Notes under the pieces: generated by a model
The model's database searches: none
The model's input: the letters and a program-made list of their open reading frames with translations, nothing else
Told to the model about the DNA's origin: nothing
NCBI RefSeq assembly: GCF_001514285.1
Contig: NZ_KQ949036.1
Coordinates: 124,001-188,000 of the forward strand
Direction of reading: 5' to 3'
DNA: 64,000 nucleotides
Origin: Streptomyces sp. DSM 15324
Lineage (GTDB): Bacteria > Actinomycetota > Actinomycetes > Streptomycetales > Streptomycetaceae
Made by a program: the position numbers and the translations under genes
Shown here: positions 42,793 through 52,479 of the stretch, one piece after another
Numbering within the stretch: position 1 is the first letter of the stretch
How the letters are laid out: every line of letters starts with the position of its first letter

Positions 42793-43350
42793 GTGATCGA
42801 AGAGACCCTCCTCGAGGCCGAGGAGAAGATGGAGAAGGCCGTCGTGGTCGCCAAGGAGGACTTCGCCGCGATCCGCACCGGCCGTGCGCACCCGGCGATG
42901 TTCAACAAGATCGTGGCCGACTACTACGGCGCGCTGACGCCGATCAACCAGCTGGCCTCGTTCTCCGTGCCGGAGCCGCGCATGGCGGTCGTGACCCCGT
43001 TCGACAAGACGGCGCTGCGCAACATCGAGCAGGCCATCCGCGACTCCGACCTGGGGGTCAACCCCAGCAACGACGGCAACATCATCCGGGTGGTGTTCCC
43101 CGAGCTCACCGAGGAGCGCCGCCGCGACTACATCAAGGTCGCCAAGGGCAAGGCCGAGGACTCCCGGGTGTCCATCCGTTCCGTGCGCCGCAAGGCCAAG
43201 GACGCGATCGACAAGCTCGTCAAGGACGGCGAGGTCGGCGAGGACGAGGGCCGTCGTGCGGAGAAGGAGCTCGACGACACCACCGCGAAGTACGTCGCTC
43301 AGGTGGACGAGCTCCTCAAGCACAAGGAAGCGGAGCTGCTCGAGGTCTGA
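42793..43350 (+). CDS. frr: Ribosome recycling factor
   Basis: This 185-aa tRNA-shaped factor splits the post-termination ribosome with EF-G. The triple-helix domain 1 has MEKAVVVAKEDFAAIRTGRAHP, followed by YYGALTPINQLASFSVPEPR and the C-terminal RRKAKDAIDKLVKDGEVGEDEGRRAEKEL. The start is the GTG at 42793 with AGGAGC about 6 nt upstream. The longer open frame begins inside the intergenic region and would give a non-family N-terminus. Its TGA overlaps the cdsA ATG. Confidence 0.96.
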   Translation: MIEETLLEAEEKMEKAVVVAKEDFAAIRTGRAHPAMFNKIVADYYGALTPINQLASFSVPEPRMAVVTPFDKTALRNIEQAIRDSDLGVNPSNDGNIIRVVFPELTEERRRDYIKVAKGKAEDSRVSIRSVRRKAKDAIDKLVKDGEVGEDEGRRAEKELDDTTAKYVAQVDELLKHKEAELLEV

Positions 43351-44564
43351 TGAACGACTCTTCCTGGGGCTCTCCGCCACCAGCCGGGACACAGGCCGGG
43401 TACTGGGGGCCCACCGACCAGGGGCCCTACCAGGGCCGGGGGCCTGTCCAGGGAGCCGCCCCGGCGGGTCCCGCGTACGATGCGCCTGAGGCGCAGCAGA
43501 CTCGCCCCATGCCCATCGTCCCCGACGTACCCGCGCACGGCGGAAACCAGGATGACGACCCGGGGGCCGCCCGGCTGGGCGGCCCCTCGTTCCGCGACGA
43601 GGCGTACCGCCCCATGACGCCCGACCAGGCGTCCTTCGGTGCGGAGACGTTCCGCCACGAGACCCCGTCGGCACCGCCCCATGCGGCGGTGCCGCAGAAT
43701 CCGGAGCCCATGCCCGCAGCCCCACAGCCCGCGCCCGCACCGCAGAAGAAGAGTGCGGGCCGAGACCTGGGCGCGGCCATAGGGGTCGCGGTCGGCCTCG
43801 GTGTGGTGATCGTCGCGTCGCTGTTCATCGTCAAGGCCGTGTTCGTCGGCGTGATAGCGGTCGCCGTCGTCGTCGGGCTGTGGGAACTGACCAGCAGGCT
43901 TCAGGAGCGCAAGCAGATCAAGGCACCGCTGGTGCCGCTGGCGATCGGCGGCGCCGCGATGGTCGTCGCCGGGTACGTCCGGGGGCCCGAGGGTGCCTGG
44001 GTCGCCATGGCCCTGACCGCGCTGGCGGTCCTGGTCTGGCGGATGACGGAGCCGCCGGAGGGCTACCTCAGGGACGTCACGGCCGGTGTCTTCGCCGCCT
44101 TCTACGTCCCCTTCCTGGCCACGTTCGTCGCCCTGATGCTCACCGCGGACGACGGCGCGCAGCGCGTCCTGGCGTTCTTCCTCCTCACGGTCGTCAGCGA
44201 CACCGGCGCTTACGCCGTCGGCTGGCGCTTCGGCAAGCACAAGCTCGCCCCGCGCATCAGCCCCGGCAAGACCCGCGAGGGCCTGCTGGGCGCGGTGTCG
44301 TTCGCGATGGTCGTGGGCGCGCTGTGCATGGAGTTCCTGATCGACGGCGGGCACTGGTGGCAGGGGCTGCTGCTGGGCCTCGCGGTCGCGGCCAGCGCCA
44401 CGCTCGGCGACCTCGGCGAGTCCATGATCAAGCGGGATCTGGGCATCAAGGACATGGGCACGCTGCTGCCGGGTCACGGCGGCATCATGGACCGGCTGGA
44501 CTCCCTGCTGCCGACGGCTCCGGTCGTCTGGCTGCTGTTCGTGCTGTTCGTCGGATCGGGCTGA
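43350..44564 (+). CDS. cdsA: Phosphatidate cytidylyltransferase
   Basis: This 404-aa integral membrane enzyme makes CDP-diacylglycerol from CTP and phosphatidate, the branch point of phospholipid synthesis. About 140 N-terminal residues are Pro/Gln-rich and probably cytosolic and disordered. Multiple helices follow. The CdsA signature region is SMIKRDLGIKDMGTLLPGHGGIMDRLDSLL (motif S-x-x-K-R-x4-K-D...PGHGG-x-x-DR-x-D). It starts in the frr stop codon (TGATG) and ends with a strong terminator. Confidence 0.95.
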   Translation: MNDSSWGSPPPAGTQAGYWGPTDQGPYQGRGPVQGAAPAGPAYDAPEAQQTRPMPIVPDVPAHGGNQDDDPGAARLGGPSFRDEAYRPMTPDQASFGAETFRHETPSAPPHAAVPQNPEPMPAAPQPAPAPQKKSAGRDLGAAIGVAVGLGVVIVASLFIVKAVFVGVIAVAVVVGLWELTSRLQERKQIKAPLVPLAIGGAAMVVAGYVRGPEGAWVAMALTALAVLVWRMTEPPEGYLRDVTAGVFAAFYVPFLATFVALMLTADDGAQRVLAFFLLTVVSDTGAYAVGWRFGKHKLAPRISPGKTREGLLGAVSFAMVVGALCMEFLIDGGHWWQGLLLGLAVAASATLGDLGESMIKRDLGIKDMGTLLPGHGGIMDRLDSLLPTAPVVWLLFVLFVGSG

Positions 44565-44589
44565 CCCGGCGCCGGCCCGTCCACCCTGC

Positions 44590-44629
44590 CCGCGGGCCCC
44601 GACCTGAACCCTCAGGTCGGGGCCCGCGG
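44590..44629 (+). terminator. Strong intrinsic terminator of the rpsB-cdsA operon
   Basis: An 18-bp perfect stem: the left arm at 44590-44607 begins CCGCGGGCCCC and the right arm at 44612-44629 ends GGGGCCCGCGG, with a 4-nt loop and CCTTTG after it. It is the longest perfect stem in the window. Confidence 0.9.
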
Positions 44630-44684
44630 CCTTTGCTGGACGTCGCCCGCAGTGGGACGATTTCCCCCGGAGGTCCTTTTTGTG

Positions 44685-44709
44685 GGCAATCGTCTCATCG
44701 GCAATCGTC
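44685..44709. repeat. Direct repeat upstream of the SRPBCC gene
   Basis: GGCAATCGTC occurs at 44685-44694 and 44700-44709, 15 bp apart. This spacing is compatible with a regulator binding two half-sites on one DNA face. It lies just before the ribosome site of the SRPBCC gene. Confidence 0.45.
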
Positions 44710-44728
44710 CGGAAAGGGGGCGGACATC

Positions 44729-45181
44729 ATGTCCGGCTTCCGTGAATCGATCGACGTCGACCGCAGCCCCGACGACGTGTGGGCGTATCTCATCGACCCG
44801 TCCCACCTGCCCGAATGGCAGGCGAGCGCGGTCTCGGCCGAACAGCTCGACCCCGGCCCGGTCCAGGTCGGCTCCCGGCTGCGCGTCACGCGGCACGTGG
44901 GCCGACGCCGGGAGATCCCGATGACCATGGAGTACACCGAGTACGACCCCCCGCACGCCTGGGGCCTGCGAGGCATCGACGGTCCCGTGCGCGGTCACGT
45001 CCACGGCGAGATCACCCCGCTCGACGACGGCCGCCGCTCCCGCGTGACGATGGAACTCGACTTCGAGGGCAGGGGCATGGGCAAGGTCCTCCTCCCCCTG
45101 ATCGTCCGCCCCCAGGTCCGCAAGGAACTGCCACTGAACGAACGCCTCCTGAAGAGCCACCTGGAGCAGCCGGCGACCTAG
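44729..45181 (+). CDS. SRPBCC/START-like (polyketide cyclase-family) protein
   Basis: This 150-aa protein of the SRPBCC fold binds a hydrophobic ligand in a helix-grip cavity. The start ESIDVDRSPDDVWAYLIDPSHLPEW is the characteristic N-terminus, with VGSRLRVTRHVGRRREIPMTMEYTEYDPPHAWGLRG following. The purine-rich GGAAAGGGGG (44711-44720) precedes the ATG at 44729. Ligand and pathway are unknown; such proteins range from aromatase/cyclases to lipid binders. It is a monocistronic insertion between cdsA and rlmN. Confidence 0.85.
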   Translation: MSGFRESIDVDRSPDDVWAYLIDPSHLPEWQASAVSAEQLDPGPVQVGSRLRVTRHVGRRREIPMTMEYTEYDPPHAWGLRGIDGPVRGHVHGEITPLDDGRRSRVTMELDFEGRGMGKVLLPLIVRPQVRKELPLNERLLKSHLEQPAT

Positions 45182-45277
45182 AAGATCTTCATCGATCTTC
45201 CAGGACCTGTCATTGAGGAAGGCCTTCCCGGGCGCGCGACCGGGGCACCGGATTCGATCTGCGACACTGGTGGGGCC

Positions 45278-46384
45278 ATGCCTAAGCCCGGAGAACTCAC
45301 TTTTGTCGCGCCGCGCGGAGCCAAGAAGCCGCCGCGGCATCTTGCCGATCTCTCGCCAGCGGAGCGGAAGGACGCCGTCGCGGAGATCGGTGAGAAGCCG
45401 TTCCGCGCCAAGCAGCTCTCGCAGCACTACTTCGCGCGGTACGCGCACGACCCGGCGGAGTGGACCGACATCCCCGCCGGTGCGCGGGAGAAGCTGCGGG
45501 AGGCGCTGCTGCCCGAGCTGATGACCGTCGTACGGCATCTGTCGACCGACGAGGGCACCACCCGCAAGACGCTGTGGCGGCTGTTCGACGGGACCCTCGT
45601 CGAGTCGGTGCTGATGCGCTACCCGGACCGGGTGACGATGTGCATCAGCTCGCAGGCGGGCTGCGGGATGAACTGCCCGTTCTGCGCGACCGGGCAGGCC
45701 GGGCTCGACCGGAACCTGTCCAGCGCCGAGATCGTGCACCAGATCGTGGACGGGATGCGGGCGCTGCGGGACGGCGAGGTCCCCGGCGGGCCGGCGCGGC
45801 TGTCCAACATCGTCTTCATGGGGATGGGCGAGCCGCTCGCCAACTACAAGCGGGTCGTCACCGCGATCCGGGCGCTCACCGATCCCGCTCCGGACGGGCT
45901 CGGGCTGTCGCAGCGCGGGATCACCGTCTCCACGGTCGGGCTCGTGCCCGCCATCCACCGGTTCGCCGACGAGGGCTTCAAGTGCCGGCTCGCGATCTCG
46001 CTGCACGCCCCGGACGACGAGCTGCGCGACACCCTCGTCCCCGTGAACACGCGGTGGAAGGTGCGCGAGGTGCTCGACGCGGGCTTCGACTACGTGGAGA
46101 AGTCCGGGCGCCGGCTGTCGATCGAGTACGCGCTGATCCGGGACATCAACGACCAGGCCTGGCGTGGTGACCGGCTCGGCCGGCTGCTCCGTGGAAAGCC
46201 CGTGCACGTCAATCTCATCCCGCTGAACCCGACCCCGGGCTCGAAGTGGACGGCCTCGCGGCCCGAGGACGAGAAGGCGTTCGTCGAGGCCATCGCGGCC
46301 CACGGGGTGCCCGTCACCGTCCGGGACACCCGTGGCCAGGAGATCGACGGAGCCTGTGGTCAGCTGGCGGCCACCGAGCGCTAA
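45278..46384 (+). CDS. rlmN: 23S rRNA (A2503-C2) methyltransferase RlmN
   Basis: This 368-aa radical SAM enzyme methylates C2 of A2503 in 23S rRNA and A37 in some tRNAs, affecting proofreading. The 4Fe-4S motif is CGMNCPFC (CxxxCxxC) near residue 128, inside MCISSQAGCGMNCPFCATGQ. NIVFMGMGEPLANY and GITVSTVGLVPAI are family signatures. The catalytic C-terminal Cys is in DTRGQEIDGACGQLAATER. The ATG at 45278 is the natural start. The TPP riboswitch begins 27 bp after its stop. Confidence 0.96.
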   Translation: MPKPGELTFVAPRGAKKPPRHLADLSPAERKDAVAEIGEKPFRAKQLSQHYFARYAHDPAEWTDIPAGAREKLREALLPELMTVVRHLSTDEGTTRKTLWRLFDGTLVESVLMRYPDRVTMCISSQAGCGMNCPFCATGQAGLDRNLSSAEIVHQIVDGMRALRDGEVPGGPARLSNIVFMGMGEPLANYKRVVTAIRALTDPAPDGLGLSQRGITVSTVGLVPAIHRFADEGFKCRLAISLHAPDDELRDTLVPVNTRWKVREVLDAGFDYVEKSGRRLSIEYALIRDINDQAWRGDRLGRLLRGKPVHVNLIPLNPTPGSKWTASRPEDEKAFVEAIAAHGVPVTVRDTRGQEIDGACGQLAATER

Positions 46385-46410
46385 GATCTGGCCACGTCAC
46401 ATCTTCATAT

Positions 46411-46502
46411 TCCGACAGGGGAGCGCCACAGCGCTGAGAGTGCGGCAATCGGGCCGCAGACCCTCTGAACCTCGCCCAGGTCATTCTGGGTAGGAAGTTC
46501 GG
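46411..46502 (+). ncRNA. TPP (THI-box) riboswitch
   Basis: The aptamer core is recognisable: AGGGGAGC, GCTGAGAGTGCGGC, GACCCTCTGAACCT and the CCCAGGTCATTCTGGGTAGGAAG arm. The closing P1 stem is CCGA (46412-46415) with TCGG (46499-46502). It regulates the downstream thiBPQ importer according to thiamine pyrophosphate. The expression platform probably includes the hairpin at 46522-46549. Confidence 0.95.
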
Positions 46503-46521
46503 TCATCGCTCAAGCTGTTGT

Positions 46522-46549
46522 GCCCTGCCCGGGCGTCCCCGGGCGGGGC
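46522..46549 (+). terminator. Riboswitch expression-platform hairpin
   Basis: GCCCTGCCCGGG (46522-46533) pairs with CCCGGGCGGGGC (46538-46549), with one U-G wobble and a CGTC loop, followed by CGCGTTCTTCC. It sits between the TPP aptamer and the thiB ribosome site (AGGAGG 46572-46577), so it is probably the switching terminator. Confidence 0.7.
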
Positions 46550-46584
46550 CGCGTTCTTCCTGGTCAACCCCAGGAGGACATCCA

Positions 46585-47664
46585 GTGCACATCAAGACAC
46601 TCGTGGCGGCGACGGTCGGCCTCGGCCTCGTCACCCTGTCCGCGTGCGGCGGGGAGTCGTCCGGCACCTCGAGCGCGGCGGACTCCAAGACCGTCACCCT
46701 CGTCAGCCACGACTCATGGGCCGTCTCCAAGAACGTGCTCGCCGACTTCGAGAAGAAGTCCGGCTACAAGGTCAAGGTCCTCACGGACGGCGACGCGGGC
46801 CAGGCCGTCAACAAGGCCGTCCTGACGAAGGACAACCCGCAGGGCGACGTCTTCTTCGGCGTCGACAACACCCTGCTGTCGCGCGCCCTCGACAACGGTC
46901 TGTTCCAGTCGTACGAGGCCACGGGGCTCGACCGGGTCGGCGGCGCGTACCAGCTGGACGCGGGCAAGCACCGGGTCACGCCCGTCGACTACGGCGACAT
47001 CTGCGTCAACTACGACAAGAAGTACTTCGCCGACCACAAGCTGGCCCCGCCGACGTCCTACGACGACCTGATCAAGCCCGCCTACAAGAACCTCCTCGTC
47101 ACCGAGAACGCCTCCACCTCCTCGCCCGGCCTCGGCTTCGTCCTCGGCACGGCCGCGAAGTACGGCGACGACGGCTGGGAGGGCTACTGGAAGAAGCTCA
47201 AGGCCAACGGGGTCAAGGTGGTCGACGGCTGGGAGCAGGCCTACAACGAGGAGTTCTCCGGGTCCGCCGGCGGCAGGAAGGCCGGCGCCGACCGGCCGCT
47301 CGTCGTGTCGTACGCCTCCTCCCCGCCCGCCGAGGTGATCTACGGCGACCCCAGGCCCAGCACCGCCCCGACCGGGGTCGCGACCGGCACCTGCTTCCGG
47401 CAGATCGAGTTCGCGGGGCTGCTGAGCAACGCGAAGAACGCCAAGGGCGGCAAGGCGTTCATCGACTTCCTGATCTCCAAGGAGTTCCAGGAGGACATGC
47501 CGCTCAACATGTTCGTCTACCCGGTCGTCGCGGGGGCGAGGGTGCCCGCGGAGTTCACCGCGTACGGGCCCGCCGCCAAGAACCCCGAGACCATGGACCC
47601 GGCGAAGATCGCCCAGGACCGCGACCAGTGGGTCAAGTCGTGGACCGCGCTCGTACTGAAGTGA
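46585..47664 (+). CDS. thiB: Thiamine ABC transporter substrate-binding lipoprotein
   Basis: This 359-aa secreted binding lipoprotein has the lipobox LSAC, giving an N-terminal lipid-anchored cysteine at the cell surface. The mature protein has SHDSWAVSKNVLADFEKKSGYKVKVLTDGDAG and VDNTLLSRALDNGLFQSYE, typical of ThiB-type iron/thiamine binding proteins (solute-binding cluster F or D). The GTG start has AGGAGG 7 nt upstream. It is led by a TPP riboswitch, which supports thiamine rather than iron or sugar. It overlaps thiP by 4 bp. Confidence 0.93.
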   Translation: MHIKTLVAATVGLGLVTLSACGGESSGTSSAADSKTVTLVSHDSWAVSKNVLADFEKKSGYKVKVLTDGDAGQAVNKAVLTKDNPQGDVFFGVDNTLLSRALDNGLFQSYEATGLDRVGGAYQLDAGKHRVTPVDYGDICVNYDKKYFADHKLAPPTSYDDLIKPAYKNLLVTENASTSSPGLGFVLGTAAKYGDDGWEGYWKKLKANGVKVVDGWEQAYNEEFSGSAGGRKAGADRPLVVSYASSPPAEVIYGDPRPSTAPTGVATGTCFRQIEFAGLLSNAKNAKGGKAFIDFLISKEFQEDMPLNMFVYPVVAGARVPAEFTAYGPAAKNPETMDPAKIAQDRDQWVKSWTALVLK

Positions 47665-49312
47665 CCAAGCCGGCCGGAAGGCCTTCCGGGAGCGCGGCGC
47701 GGCTCGGGCTCATGGCCCTGCCCGTCGCGTTCTTCGGGCTGTTCTTCGCCTATCCCGTCGCCGCGATCGTGGCCCGCGGGCTGAAGGTCGACGGGATGTG
47801 GCGGTTCGGGCGGGTGGCCGACGTCCTGGGCCAGTCCGACATCCGGCACGTCCTGTGGTTCACCACCTGGCAGGCGGTCGCCTCGACCGCGCTCACCCTG
47901 GTGGTGGCGCTGCCGGGCGCGTATGTCTTCGCCCGCCTGGACTTCCCGGGCAAGCAGGTGCTGCGGGCCGTGGTGACGGTGCCGTTCGTGCTGCCGACGG
48001 TGGTCGTCGGCAGCGCGTTCCTCGCGCTCGTCGGGCGCGGCGGTCTGCTGGACGACCTGTGGGGCGTACGGCTGGACACGACCGTCTGGGCGATCCTGCT
48101 GGCGCACGTCTTCTTCAACTACGCCGTCGTCGTCCGGACCGTCGGCGGGCTGTGGGCCCAGCTCGACCCCCGCCAGGAGGAGGCCGCGCGGATGCTGGGC
48201 GCGTCCCGGCTGCGGGCCTGGCGCACGGTGATCCTGCCCGCGCTCGGACCGGCGGTGGCCGCCGCCGCGCTGATGGTCTTCCTGTTCACCTTCACCTCCT
48301 TCGGTGTGGTCCAGATCCTCGGCGGGCCCACCTTCTCCACCCTGGAGGTGGAGATCTACCGCCAGACCTCGGAGATCTTCGACCTCTCCACGGCGGCCGT
48401 CCTGACGATCGTGCAGTTCGCCGCGGTCGGCGCGATCCTCGTCCTGCACGCCTGGACGGTACGGCGGCGGGAGACCGCCCTGCGGCTGGTGGACGCGAGT
48501 CTGACCGCCCGGCGGCCGCGCGGCGCCGGGCAGTGGGCGCTGCTGGCCGGGGTGCTGGTGAGCGTCGCGCTGCTGCTGGTGCTGCCGCTCGCCGTGCTGG
48601 TGCAGCGGTCCCTGGACGCACCGGACTTCGCCTACTACCGGGCGCTGACCGGTGAGGAGGGCAATGTCTTCCTGGTGCCGCCGATCGAGGCGATCGGCAA
48701 CTCGCTGGAGTACGCCGTCGCCGCGACCGTGATCGCGGTGCTGATCGGCGGCCTGGCCGCCGCGGCGCTCACCCGGCGCGACGCGGGCCGGCTGGTCCGG
48801 GGCTTCGACGCGCTGCTGATGCTGCCGCTGGGTGTGTCGGCGGTGACCGTCGGCTTCGGGTTCCTGATCACCCTGGACGAGCCTCCGCTGGATCTGAGGG
48901 CCGCCTGGATCCTCGTCCCGCTCGCTCAGGCGCTGGTCGGCGTCCCGTTCGTCGTCCGGACCATGCTGCCCGTGCTGCGGGCGGTGGACCACCGGCTGCG
49001 GGAGGCCGCGGCGGTGCTGGGGGCGTCGCCGTGGCGGGTGTGGCGGGAGGTGGACCTGCCGATGGTGCGGCGGGCGCTGCTGGTCGCCGCCGGGTTCGCC
49101 TTCGCGGTGTCGCTGGGGGAGTTCGGTGCGACCGTGTTCATCGCGCGGCCGGACCGCCCTACGCTGCCGGTCGCGGTGGCGCGGCTGCTGGGCCGGGCCG
49201 GTGAGCTCAACTACGGTCAGGCGATGGCCCTGTCCACGATTCTGATGCTGGTGTGCGCGGCGGCCCTGCTGGTGCTGGAGCGGCTGCGGACCGACCGGAC
49301 GGGGGAGTTCTG

Positions 49313-49313
<1 letters not shown>
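47661..49313 (+). CDS. thiP: Thiamine ABC transporter permease (fused, two-domain)
   Basis: This 550-aa permease has about 12 predicted helices in two homologous halves, as in ThiP/FbpB. Each half carries a coupling-helix EAA-type loop: AARMLGASRLRAWRTVILPAL in the first and EAAAVLGASPWRVWREVDLP in the second. The GTG start overlaps the thiB stop (GTGA). It spans the membrane and pairs with the ATPase ThiQ downstream (TGATG overlap). Substrate is inferred from the riboswitch. Confidence 0.92.
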
Positions 49314-50338
<1,025 letters not shown>

Positions 50339-50354
50339 GCGGCCGCCCACGGGG

Positions 50355-50389
50355 TGTGGCCCGCGCTCCGGGCGGGAGGGCGGGCCACA
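50355..50389. terminator. Bidirectional terminator after thiQ
   Basis: TGTGGCCCGC (50355-50364) pairs with GCGGGCCACA (50380-50389) over a 15-nt loop, 16 bp after thiQ and 20 bp before the convergent LPXTG gene stop. It probably serves both. Confidence 0.73.
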
Positions 50390-50408
50390 GGGGTGGTGCG
50401 GGGGCGGG

Positions 50409-51122
50409 TCAGCGGTTGTCGGAGCCCCGTCGGCGCATCCCGAAGAAGACCGCGCCGCCGCCGATGACGACGAGCAGGGCGGCGATGCCGGCGATCAGGC
50501 CGGTGTTGGAGGCACCGGTCTCGGCGAGGTTGGCCTCCTGGACCGCGGGCGAGGGGGCGTTGTCCGTGGTGGTGGCCGTGCTGTCGTCCAGGGGAGAGGA
50601 GTCCGCGGGGCTCGCGGAGATCGTGTCGGCCGGCTTGGACGGCGTGCTCGACGGCGTCCCGGATGCCGACGCGGACGCGCTCGGGGACGGCGAGGCGGTG
50701 TCCTCGTCCGTCGTGCAGGCCTCGGCCGGGGTGGTCAGGTTGCCGGCGATGTCGTCGTCGACGAGGATCTTCTTGTTCTTGACGGCCTTGATATGGATCC
50801 GGTAGACGGCGTCGGGCGCCCAGTCCTCCGCGAAGGTGATGACGGCGCCCTTCTTGGACCCCTCGACCGTCTGCTCGCCGACCTGGCGCAGGTCGGCGCC
50901 GTTGTTCTCCAGGAAGACGGTGACGACGGCGGGCACGCCCGTGGCGTCCTTGTCGGTCACCGTGATGACGCCCTTGGCGCCGTCGCATCCGGCAGCGGCG
51001 GAGAAGTCACCTATCTCGCAGGCCAGCGCGCTGCCCGCGGCGGTGAGCGCGAGTGCGGCGGAGGCGGCGGTGACACCGAGGAAACGCACCGAACGAGCGG
51101 CGGTACGGCGGGAAAGGGACAC
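50409..51122 (-). CDS. LPXTG-type cell-wall-anchored surface protein
   Basis: This 237-aa exported protein is covalently attached to peptidoglycan by sortase. A signal peptide (ARSVRFLGVTAASAALALTAAGSALA) is followed by an about 100-residue domain with ITVTDKDATGVPAVVTVFLENNG, then a Ser/Thr/Pro/Ala stalk (TASPSPSASASASG). The C-terminal sorting signal is LAETG, then a hydrophobic helix (LIAGIAALLVVIGGGAVFF) and a RRRGSDNR tail. LAETG suits class E sortases of Streptomyces. The start is the GTG at 51122, with AAGGA about 8 nt upstream; a TTG further up is open but less likely. Confidence 0.9.
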   Translation of the reverse strand: MSLSRRTAARSVRFLGVTAASAALALTAAGSALACEIGDFSAAAGCDGAKGVITVTDKDATGVPAVVTVFLENNGADLRQVGEQTVEGSKKGAVITFAEDWAPDAVYRIHIKAVKNKKILVDDDIAGNLTTPAEACTTDEDTASPSPSASASASGTPSSTPSKPADTISASPADSSPLDDSTATTTDNAPSPAVQEANLAETGASNTGLIAGIAALLVVIGGGAVFFGMRRRGSDNR

Positions 51123-51219
51123 GTTTGTCCTTAAAGGGAAGCGCAACTGCGGGGGGTGGAGGGGGAGATGGCGCCCCCGGTGATGCCGAGTGCGTCACCA
51201 TCCCCAGCAGACTCACAGA

Positions 51220-51247
51220 TCTATAAGCGTTTCATAAGAAGTGTCAA
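51220..51247 (-). promoter_or_regulatory. Consensus HrdB-type promoter of the LPXTG gene
   Basis: On the minus strand TTGACA (complement of 51242-51247) and TATAGA (complement of 51220-51225) are 16 bp apart. They lie 98 bp before the LPXTG start codon. This is the best by-eye vegetative promoter in the window. Confidence 0.8.
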
Positions 51248-51254
51248 TGCGAGG

Positions 51255-51269
51255 ACCGCTCCCAGCGGT
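51255..51269 (-). terminator. Small hairpin downstream of the LOG gene
   Basis: ACCGCT-CCC-AGCGGT forms a 6-bp stem with a 3-nt loop, 17 bp past the LOG stop on its strand. It lies just upstream of the LPXTG promoter. Weak without a T-tract. Confidence 0.45.
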
Positions 51270-51285
51270 TGCCTTTACCCGCTTA

Positions 51286-52413
51286 TTAACCAGCGAGACG
51301 TTTCAATGCCGCCGGAGCCTCCTCGATCCGGTCAACGAGGGCGATACGGGACTCCATCGACCGCTCCCGGGCGAGCGAGCGCAACAGCGGCCAGGCCGGC
51401 AGCCGTTCGGTCCAGTGCTCCCGGTCCACCAGCACCATCGGCGTCGGCTCGCCGCGCGACTCGTAGTAGTTGGGCGTCGCGTTGTCGAAGATCTCCTGTA
51501 CGGTCCCGGCGGCGCCCGGCAGGAAGACCACACCGGCGTTGCAGCGGGCCAGCAGGCCGTCCTCGCGGGTGGCGTTGGAGAAGTACTTGGCGAGGTGCGC
51601 GGCGAAGGGGTTCGGCGGCTCGTGGCCGTAGAACCAGGTCGGTATGCCCACCGAGGGCCCGCCGTCCGGCCAGGTGGCGCGGACCTCGAAGGCGGCCCGT
51701 GCCCAGTCGGTGACCGAGGGCGTGAACGTGGGCGCCTTGGCGAGCAGCCGCAGGGCGTCGGTGAGCATCGCGGCGTCGAACGGGGCGGCGTACGCGCCGA
51801 GGTTCGCCGCCTCCATCGCGCCGGGTCCGCCGCCGGTGGCCACCGTGAGCCCGTCACGGGCGAGTTCACGGCCGAGGCGGGCCGCGCCGGCGTACGCGTC
51901 CGTGCCGCGCTCCATGGCGTGTCCGCCCATGACGCCCACCACCCGGGCGCCGGCGAGGAGTTCGTCGAGCGCGTCGGAGACGGCGTCGTCGTGGATCGAG
52001 CGGAGCATCGAACCGAAGATGTCCCCGTCGGACCTGGTCCGCTGGAACCAGGCGTAGGTCCGGGCGTCGGGGGTCGCCTCGTACCCCTCGTCGAGGCCGG
52101 CGAACAACTCGTCGGGGGTGTAGACGAAGCCGCGGTAGGGGTCGAAGGACAGGCCCGGCACGGGCGGGAAGACCAGGGCGCCCGAGGCGCGGGCCTTGGC
52201 CGCCGCGTCCGGCGTCATCGGGCAGCCCAGGAACAGGGCGGCCGAGGTGTCCAGCGAGAGCAGGACGTCCGTACGGTCCGTCAGGTCGACGGACTGGACT
52301 CGGAAGTGGTGGAGGGTGCCGAAGTCGCGGACCACCTCGTCGAATTCGGCGAGGGACTCGATCTCACGATCGTGGGAACCGTCGAACGGCTGGGCGGGTG
52401 TCGTCGGATGCAC
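51286..52413 (-). CDS. LOG-family (lysine decarboxylase-fold, TIGR00730-like) protein
   Basis: This 375-aa protein belongs to the LOG family, whose members hydrolyse nucleoside 5'-monophosphates to free base (as in cytokinin activation) or have other roles. The signature GGGPGAMEAAN is present, and the PGGxGTxxE active-site motif appears as FLPGAAGTVQEIFD, with Ala in place of a Gly. VVGVMGGHAMERG is the N-terminal nucleotide-fold strand. It has about 150 extra N-terminal residues compared with plant LOG proteins. The start is GTG 52413. The activity is unproven. Confidence 0.82.
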   Translation of the reverse strand: MHPTTPAQPFDGSHDREIESLAEFDEVVRDFGTLHHFRVQSVDLTDRTDVLLSLDTSAALFLGCPMTPDAAAKARASGALVFPPVPGLSFDPYRGFVYTPDELFAGLDEGYEATPDARTYAWFQRTRSDGDIFGSMLRSIHDDAVSDALDELLAGARVVGVMGGHAMERGTDAYAGAARLGRELARDGLTVATGGGPGAMEAANLGAYAAPFDAAMLTDALRLLAKAPTFTPSVTDWARAAFEVRATWPDGGPSVGIPTWFYGHEPPNPFAAHLAKYFSNATREDGLLARCNAGVVFLPGAAGTVQEIFDNATPNYYESRGEPTPMVLVDREHWTERLPAWPLLRSLARERSMESRIALVDRIEEAPAALKRLAG

Positions 52414-52425
52414 CCGCCCATGCTA

Positions 52426-52468
52426 GGCACTGCCGTGCCGGGCACTGCCGTGCCGGGCACGGCAGTGC
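52426..52468. repeat. 15-bp tandem repeat with a 12-bp hairpin
   Basis: GGCACTGCCGTGCCG is repeated at 52426-52440 and 52441-52455. The second copy begins a perfect inverted repeat, GCACTGCCGTGC (52442-52453) and GCACGGCAGTGC (52457-52468), with a 3-nt loop. It lies between the VOC and LOG genes and may act as the VOC terminator. Confidence 0.75.
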
Positions 52469-52479
52469 GGCCGGGCGGA

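Noticed and set aside
43880..45181. 433-aa open frame that ends in the SRPBCC protein
   Set aside because: The first two thirds are out-of-phase cdsA sequence; the SRPBCC protein with its own ribosome site begins at 44729.
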